Below, one piece after another: positions 6,387-10,613 of a DNA stretch of 10,613 nucleotides (position 1 is its first letter; every line of letters starts with the position of its first letter). A model generated the notes under the pieces. The model searched no databases and was not told the origin of the DNA. It was given only the letters and a program-made list of their open reading frames with translations. Position numbers and translations under genes: made by a program. Source of the stretch: CAJGCS01 sp045589955 (GTDB taxonomy: Bacteria > Bacillota_I > Bacilli_A > ML615J-28 > CAG-313); NCBI GenBank assembly GCA_045589955.1, contig JAZNQD010000036.1, positions 1-10,613 on the forward strand, in the 5' to 3' direction.

Positions 6387-9320
6387 ATGAAAAAAGGATT
6401 ATTTTTATTTGTCGGGGTTTTATTAATGATGCTTTTAGCATCATGTCAACAACCAGCCGAACAAGTAACAAACATTGAAATAAAAAATATGGTGTTAAAA
6501 GAAGATACAACATATTTTGCCTATTTTGATAGTAGTGCAATAAATATTAATGATTATGTTGTATGTAATAAAACATATGAGATTATTTATAAAGAAAATG
6601 TTTATTCATCTGATACTAAAACATCATTTGATGTGTCAGGTTATGTTGAGACATTCTTTATCAAAGTAGAAGATAAAAACTATCGTTTAGACTTTTACAA
6701 AAATGAAAATGTTGAAATAAAGATTGTTTTACCAAATGGTACACAAATGAAAACAAACCAATTAATTGGTTCACTATATCAAGAAAAACTTGAAACTTTA
6801 ATCACTAATTCACTTGAAGAATTAGGCTACAAATGGGATGGTAAAATCAATTATAAGAGCGATTTTACCACAAATAATGAAGTTTTACTTGATGAATTAC
6901 AAGTTACTGAGCCCGCAACAATCACCCCAATTTGCACTCCTATTGAGTATAAAATCTATGTTGATAACGTAGAATATTCAATTAAAACTGGAGAAATTAT
7001 TGATATTAATGTAGAGAATAAAACTGGTTACACTTTTGTTGGTTTTACAAATGGACTTCAAAATGGTAAGAAATATCATAAAGATTTAGGAAGTGAGTTT
7101 AGCTCAATTTATGAAGCTAATGAATATGAAATAACTTATCTTTATGAAGGTAAATCAAAAGTTGTAAAACAACTTTTTGATAGCAAGATTAACTTGTTAG
7201 AAGTAGAGATTGAAGGGTATGAATTATTAGGTTGGCTTTATAATGGTGAGTTATTTGATAAAACGATTTATGATATTCCAACCGATATTGAGTTAACACC
7301 TTTATTAATGCCTAAAACATATAAGTTAAGCTTTACTAACATTGACACCCCATATGAAGTAGATGTAAAGTATAATGAAGACTTTACCCTTCCAATACCA
7401 GTTAAAGAAGGTGCAACCTTCCTTTACTGGAGTTATAATGGAAATGAATTTAAAGAAGGCAAGTATTTATATTTAGAAGATATTACCTTAAGTGCCGTAT
7501 GGCAAGATAAGAGCCAAACTGTTTCTTTAAGCTTAGAAACTTTTGGTGGTAAGGTAGATCAAGAAGCACCAGTTGATTTATCTGGTAATATCATATTACC
7601 AACTCCTGAAAAAACAAACTACCAGTTTGTTGGTTGGTATAGTGATACCTTACTTACAAAAGAAGTAAAAATACTTAATGCATCATCTTATAATAATGAA
7701 GTGTTATATGCGAAATACACATATGATTCAAACGACTTAGTATGTGAGTTTGTAATTACACGTTTTAATTCTCATGCAAGCGATTATTCAGAACTTGCGA
7801 TGTTTGATAGTTCTAAATCAGGCTTTACTTCTAAATACTGGCATAAAGTCGGTGTTGGAAAAAGTGAAAGTGGATACATGATTAGTGCTATTGCCAATAA
7901 TGGGGAAGGACTTTCTACACTTGGTGAGTATGACTTTGTTATCTTAGGCTATACTGATTATGATAATTATTCAAGCTTTGTTAATTCTAACTATCAAATA
8001 GGTTATAATGTTTATTTTACAGTTGATCCTAGTTTGGAAGATGCTGGTAGCTGCACTATCCAAGTAAGTTTTGTAAAACCTAACATTGATGAAGATATTG
8101 AAAAATTAGAAAATGAACTTAAGATGCTATATGGTGATGTTGAAGAAGTTTCAGCTAATATGAACCTTGTAACCCAAGTTTTAAATTATTCGATTACTTG
8201 GAAAACAAGTAATCGCGAAGCGATTAGCACAACTGGTAAATATACGATGCCACATGTAACAAGAACTGTTACCCTTACGGCATGTGTTGGCGATATTGAA
8301 ATCTACAGTTTCACTTTTAAAGTATCGGGCGAAAAGGAAACGAGTGATGCGCTTGCGACTGGATATATTTATACACCATATTCTATTACGCAAAACGCGA
8401 TGGATGTACTAGATATCATCTATCCAGCATTCTTAGAAATTGATGCTAATGCTAATTGGACTAACCTTTCAAGAATGACTTCAAATTTAAAAACATACAT
8501 TTTACCAAAATCAAAGATTTCCGGTACAAAAGTAGTAGTCTCTGTAAACCAAAGCACAAGTGGCTGTTTTTCAAGTGTTGCTAAAAGCGCTGATTTAAGA
8601 GAAAAACTTGCAACTAATATCTTAAACTTTATTATTGAACTTGGACTTGATGGAGTTGATATTGACTGGGAAACTCCTTCATCAAGTGAAGCTACAAACT
8701 TTACCCTTCTTATGGAAGCGATTTATAATAAAGTAAAAGCATATGATAGTAACTTACTTGTAACAGCTGCTATTGGTGGTGGCATGTGGGCTCCACCAAA
8801 ATATGACTTAACAAACTCAGGAAAATACTTAGACTATGTAAACCTAATGACATACTCAATGGCAACTGGTAATGGTTATTACCAAAATAGTTTATATAAG
8901 TCAACTAAAGGGGCTACTTTAGTAAGTTGCTCAATTGATGAAAGTATAAAAATCTATAATGACTTAGGCATTACAAATGATAAAATCTTAGTTGGTATTC
9001 CTTTTTACACAACTGTTCAAACATCTTCAGGTGGACCTGGTTCAAAAACAGGATCAGGAAAATCAGTTTGGTATGATAAAATGCTTGCAAACTATCCATT
9101 ATCAAACACTATGAAAGAATACTTCGATGAAGAATGTGGTGTACCATATCGTTATGACCCAACAACTCAAGTCTTTATTTCGTATGATAATGAAAGAAGT
9201 ATTATGATCAAATGTGATTATATTAATACACTTGGACTTGCAGGTATCATGTACTGGCAGTATGGTCAAGATGTAGATGATATGCTAAGTAATGCGATAA
9301 AGGAATATATTAATAAATAA
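6387..9320 (+). CDS. Multidomain lipoprotein with C-terminal GH18 (chitinase-like) catalytic domain
   Basis: 977 aa. Signal peptide with lipobox LASC, lipid-modified Cys20, so anchored outside the membrane. Residues about 25-185 are an unassigned N-terminal region. About 187-444 hold four Listeria-Bacteroides (InlB B-type) repeats with the usual Y-x-F/L-x-G-W/F ending, for example YELLGWLYNG, ATFLYWSYNG and YQFVGWYSD. About 445-565 is a beta-rich domain I cannot name; about 568-648 is an Ig-like domain (ITWKTSN...ISTTGKYTMP). The GH18 barrel spans about 655-972 with the perfect DxxDxDxE signature DGVDIDWE (755-762), catalytic acid Glu762, Tyr823 in LMTYS and Trp957 in the last strand IMYWQYGQD. 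GH18 enzymes cut beta-1,4 GlcNAc linkages with substrate-assisted catalysis (chitin, peptidoglycan or N-glycan cores); the actual substrate here is open. It has its own promoter. No clear terminator follows its stop. Confidence 0.88.
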   Translation: MKKGLFLFVGVLLMMLLASCQQPAEQVTNIEIKNMVLKEDTTYFAYFDSSAININDYVVCNKTYEIIYKENVYSSDTKTSFDVSGYVETFFIKVEDKNYRLDFYKNENVEIKIVLPNGTQMKTNQLIGSLYQEKLETLITNSLEELGYKWDGKINYKSDFTTNNEVLLDELQVTEPATITPICTPIEYKIYVDNVEYSIKTGEIIDINVENKTGYTFVGFTNGLQNGKKYHKDLGSEFSSIYEANEYEITYLYEGKSKVVKQLFDSKINLLEVEIEGYELLGWLYNGELFDKTIYDIPTDIELTPLLMPKTYKLSFTNIDTPYEVDVKYNEDFTLPIPVKEGATFLYWSYNGNEFKEGKYLYLEDITLSAVWQDKSQTVSLSLETFGGKVDQEAPVDLSGNIILPTPEKTNYQFVGWYSDTLLTKEVKILNASSYNNEVLYAKYTYDSNDLVCEFVITRFNSHASDYSELAMFDSSKSGFTSKYWHKVGVGKSESGYMISAIANNGEGLSTLGEYDFVILGYTDYDNYSSFVNSNYQIGYNVYFTVDPSLEDAGSCTIQVSFVKPNIDEDIEKLENELKMLYGDVEEVSANMNLVTQVLNYSITWKTSNREAISTTGKYTMPHVTRTVTLTACVGDIEIYSFTFKVSGEKETSDALATGYIYTPYSITQNAMDVLDIIYPAFLEIDANANWTNLSRMTSNLKTYILPKSKISGTKVVVSVNQSTSGCFSSVAKSADLREKLATNILNFIIELGLDGVDIDWETPSSSEATNFTLLMEAIYNKVKAYDSNLLVTAAIGGGMWAPPKYDLTNSGKYLDYVNLMTYSMATGNGYYQNSLYKSTKGATLVSCSIDESIKIYNDLGITNDKILVGIPFYTTVQTSSGGPGSKTGSGKSVWYDKMLANYPLSNTMKEYFDEECGVPYRYDPTTQVFISYDNERSIMIKCDYINTLGLAGIMYWQYGQDVDDMLSNAIKEYINK
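8191..8226 (+). repeat. Overlapping alternative hairpins inside the GH18 gene
   Basis: CGATTACTTG (8191-8200) pairs perfectly with CAAGTAATCG (8206-8215) across a GAAAA loop. TAATCGC (8210-8216) also pairs perfectly with GCGATTA (8220-8226) across GAA. The two stems share 8210-8215 and exclude each other. They lie in the Ig-like domain coding region (around SITWKTSNREAIS). No role is known; coding coincidence is possible. Confidence 0.45.
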
Positions 9321-9441
9321 AAATCAATTGTAAATCATTTTGCTAAACTTTCAAATTCTTTGTTTATGAATATTGACAAAAAATGTATAAAATGGTATAC
9401 TATTTATGAAATGGTTAATATTATATATAAAGGTGATAATA
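9321..9441 (+). promoter_or_regulatory. abiE promoter and leader (TTGACA 9373-9378, TATACT 9396-9401)
   Basis: TTGACA and TATACT are separated by 17 bases, with TG at 9393-9394: the best promoter in the window. The octamer TTTATGAA occurs at 9363-9370 and 9403-9410, exactly 40 bp apart, bracketing the promoter, and GTATAC is palindromic at 9395-9400; AbiEi-type regulators repress their own promoters, so these are possible operators. Ribosome site AGGTGA is at 9431-9436. No terminator for the GH18 gene is visible in 9321-9372. Confidence 0.8.
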
Positions 9442-10071
9442 GTGTTGATAGAACGTTTAAAAGAAAAATTTGCAATTAATTCGCCAATATTTACAAGCGA
9501 AATATTGGAAACATTTAGTGAATATTCACGAGCTTATGTTTTTAGACTTATAGATAAAGCAGAAAAAAATGGTGAACTAATTTGTTTTGATACTGGTATT
9601 TATTATATTCCTGCCAAAACCATTATAGGTGATTCAACAATAACTGTGGAAGATGTTGTTTTAAAAAAATATATTACCTTTAATGGTGATATTTATGGTG
9701 TATACAGTGGATTGAATTTGTATAACATGTTTTCGCTTACAACACAAATGCCAAATACGATTGAAATTATCACTAATAATGAGTCAACAAGATGTAGAAA
9801 AATAAATATAGATGGAAGAACTATAATTCTTAGAAAATCACGTTGCAAAATTGACAGTACTAATGTATATGCTTATTCTATTTTACAATTGATTTCTGAT
9901 GTTGACAATTTAAAAAATGTAGATGAATCAATTCGTAAATCAATTGTTAAGTATATGAAAGTAAATAAAGTAAAAGATTATGACTTAATTTCTCTTCTAA
10001 AGTTTTTTCCTGCTAAAACAACAAAAAAATTATTATGTAGTGGAGTTTTGAATGGATTTACACAACGATAA
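9442..10071 (+). CDS. abiEi: AbiEi-like antitoxin / transcriptional autoregulator (DUF6088-type)
   Basis: Cognate regulator of type IV AbiE toxin-antitoxin systems: it represses the operon and counters the AbiEii nucleotidyltransferase toxin. With GTG 9442 the protein has 209 aa. Residues about 1-60 are a winged helix-turn-helix (FTSEILETFSEYSRAYVFRLIDKAEKNGEL, here in two parts around 17-46; GIYYIP wing). The family core at 86-121 includes GVYSGLNLYNMFSLTTQMP and IEIITNNESTRCRKI, then IILRKSR. The C-terminus PAKTTKKLL...GVLN is typical. An in-frame ATG at 9406 is rejected as start: it sits at the expected transcription start with no ribosome site. AGGTGA (9431-9436) is placed for GTG 9442 or TTG 9445. 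The toxin frame begins 20 bases before this stop, the usual coupled arrangement, but is broken. The regulator itself looks intact. Confidence 0.8.
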   Translation: MLIERLKEKFAINSPIFTSEILETFSEYSRAYVFRLIDKAEKNGELICFDTGIYYIPAKTIIGDSTITVEDVVLKKYITFNGDIYGVYSGLNLYNMFSLTTQMPNTIEIITNNESTRCRKINIDGRTIILRKSRCKIDSTNVYAYSILQLISDVDNLKNVDESIRKSIVKYMKVNKVKDYDLISLLKFFPAKTTKKLLCSGVLNGFTQR

Positions 10072-10150
10072 AGATAATTTTGATATTGTTGTTAGAGCGA
10101 CGAGTAGATTTTTTAATGTTTCCCCATCAATAATTGAAAAAGATTATTAA
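10052..10150 (+). pseudogene. abiEii: Truncated AbiEii nucleotidyltransferase toxin remnant
   Basis: ATG 10052 overlaps the abiEi stop by 20 bases and has GGAG at 10042-10045. It encodes MDLHNDKDNFDIVVRATSRF and continues to SIIEKDY, the characteristic AbiEii N-terminus that normally runs into EKDYW/Y-V-T and a protein of roughly 220-300 residues. Here TAA follows EKDY, after 32 codons. The next 16 in-frame codons (KNTEKLLFKKLVTRKL) faintly recall the LLFKGGTSLSK nucleotide-binding segment before another TAA at 10199-10201, suggesting deletion and decay rather than a single stop. The catalytic GS and DxD region is absent, so no active toxin is expected. Confidence 0.7.
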
Positions 10151-10316
10151 AAAAATACTGAAAAACTTCTATTTAAAAAATTAGTTACGAGGAAGCTATA
10201 AAGTATTAAATGTAGTTATTCAAAGTGGTGTATTTGATTAAGCAATTTATTATTAATTATATCAAATTAAAATTTACTCTTAACAACTTTATTTTTAAAA
10301 TACAATATTATATTAT

Positions 10317-10325
10317 TGTTATAAT
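10317..10325 (+). promoter_or_regulatory. Isolated extended -10 just before a terminator
   Basis: TGTTATAAT is a perfect extended -10 with no -35. A start near 10332 would give a transcript of about 40 bases consisting almost only of the terminator hairpin that follows. It may be a chance match in AT-rich DNA. Confidence 0.25.
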
Positions 10326-10337
10326 ATTTGAAATTAT

Positions 10338-10370
10338 AAGCTCATGGTATGTATTACCATGAGCTTTTTT
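10338..10370 (+). terminator. Strong Rho-independent terminator
   Basis: Perfect 12-bp stem AAGCTCATGGTA (10338-10349) / TACCATGAGCTT (10355-10366), loop TGTAT, and T run 10365-10370. It most likely ended the original abiEi-abiEii transcript, which supports loss of most of abiEii between 10150 and here. Confidence 0.9.
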
Positions 10371-10424
10371 GATAGGACATCAATTTTAAAATAACGGAAA
10401 TAATCGTCAGACAAATGCCTCTGT

Positions 10425-10439
10425 AAAAAAAAAAAAAAA
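10425..10439 (+). repeat. Homopolymer A15 tract
   Basis: Fifteen consecutive A, five bases before the cre-like site and about 50 bases upstream of a -35. It could be slippage-prone or act as a bent UP-like element. As a T tract on the minus strand it has no hairpin on the proper side, so it is not a minus-strand terminator. Confidence 0.6.
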
Positions 10440-10443
10440 TGAT

Positions 10444-10457
10444 TGAAAACGTTTACT
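10444..10457. promoter_or_regulatory. CcpA-type cre-like site
   Basis: TGAAAACGTTTACT matches the cre consensus TGWAANCGNTNWCA at 13 of 14 positions, with the central CG. It lies 33 bases upstream of a strong -35, so carbon-catabolite control of the gene to the right of the window is inferred. Another LacI-family repressor could use the same pattern. Confidence 0.55.
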
Positions 10458-10489
10458 TTTATAAAACTTAAAATTTACTTAAAATAAAT

Positions 10490-10519
10490 TTGACACACAA
10501 TGTCAATAAATGATAAAAT
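10490..10519 (+). promoter_or_regulatory. Strong promoter reading out of the window, with inverted repeat over the -35
   Basis: TTGACA (10490-10495), 18 bases, TAAAAT (10514-10519) with TG at 10511-10512. TTGACA and TGTCAA (10501-10506) form a 6-bp inverted repeat with 5-base spacer overlapping the -35, a possible operator. The gene it serves lies beyond 10613. Confidence 0.65.
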
Positions 10520-10533
10520 AGACAAGTATTATC

Positions 10534-10556
10534 GCTATCTATAAGTAGCATTTTTT
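10534..10556 (+). terminator. Small hairpin with T tail downstream of the right-edge promoter
   Basis: GCTAT (10534-10538) pairs with GTAGC (10545-10549, one G-U pair), followed by six T (10551-10556). It lies in the first 30 bases of the predicted transcript. The 5-bp stem is weak for a terminator; it may be an attenuator-like element or chance. Confidence 0.25.
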
Positions 10557-10613
10557 ATATAAACAACATGAATTTTATTACGTATTTACTCACTATTTTT
10601 TGACAAATTTTCC

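Larger units (their letters stand above)
10151..10613. other. Gene-free right end of the window
   Basis: No convincing gene on either strand. 10151-10230 is probably decayed abiEii sequence; one frame there reads GSYKVLNVVIQSGVFD (10191-10238) before a stop, which looks protein-like but has no start and cannot be assigned. 10240-10320 is AT-rich with nothing recognised. Beyond lie a terminator, a poly-A tract, a cre-like site and an outward promoter, listed separately. A further TTGACA at 10600-10605 could be the -35 of a promoter cut by the window edge. Confidence 0.6.

Noticed and set aside
9406..9441. ATG at 9406 as the abiEi start
   Set aside because: It coincides with the expected transcription start of a consensus promoter and has no ribosome site; AGGTGA at 9431-9436 serves GTG 9442 or TTG 9445.
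10568..10603. ATG at 10568 followed by 11 codons
   Set aside because: No ribosome site and an early TGA; not a gene.

Overview
The window is AT-rich Bacillota-type DNA. Features pointing that way are AGGAG-type ribosome sites, extended -10 promoters (TGnTATAAT), short U-tailed terminators, two lipoboxes and a CcpA-like cre site. Every Trp codon in the long genes is TGG and no gene has an internal TGA, so the standard bacterial code applies rather than the mycoplasma code. I cannot name the genus. An uncultured gut-type Bacilli lineage (Erysipelotrichales or RF39-like) would fit the lipoproteins with Listeria-Bacteroides repeats, but that is inference.

Layout. Positions 1-100 hold a possible gene tail and its terminator. 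Positions 101-299 are a leader with two candidate promoters and two palindromes. Positions 300-3204 are a two-gene operon: a CoA-disulfide reductase/rhodanese fusion (cdr), then a lipoprotein ending in a barnase-like ribonuclease domain. Positions 3282-5765 hold a cytoplasmic GH3 beta-N-acetylglucosaminidase (nagZ) and a flavin-reductase-like split-barrel protein with a C-terminal PCP_red-like helical domain, closed by a clear terminator. At 5820-5849 three tandem 10-bp repeats matching Spo0A boxes (TTTGTCGAAA on the minus strand) sit before an extended -10 and a strongly translated 139-residue protein of unknown function. Positions 6387-9320 encode a 977-residue lipoprotein with four Listeria-Bacteroides-type repeats, an Ig-like domain and a GH18 catalytic domain. 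Positions 9373-10150 hold the remains of an AbiE type IV toxin-antitoxin locus: a strong promoter, an intact AbiEi-like antitoxin/regulator, and an AbiEii reading frame that stops after 32 codons. Positions 10151-10613 are non-coding: a strong terminator, a poly-A tract, a cre-like site and a strong promoter pointing out of the window.

How the genes may work together (inference): the surface GH18 enzyme could cut GlcNAc-containing polymers outside the cell and the cytoplasmic NagZ could finish imported fragments. The lipoprotein ribonuclease would act on RNA outside the cell, for nutrition or competition. The Cdr-rhodanese protein handles low-molecular-weight thiol or polysulfide redox chemistry.

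The points most worth following are the Spo0A-box array before an unknown gene, the barnase-like lipoprotein with an EF-hand-like loop inserted between catalytic residues, the split-barrel/PCP_red fusion, and the toxin-less AbiE locus.
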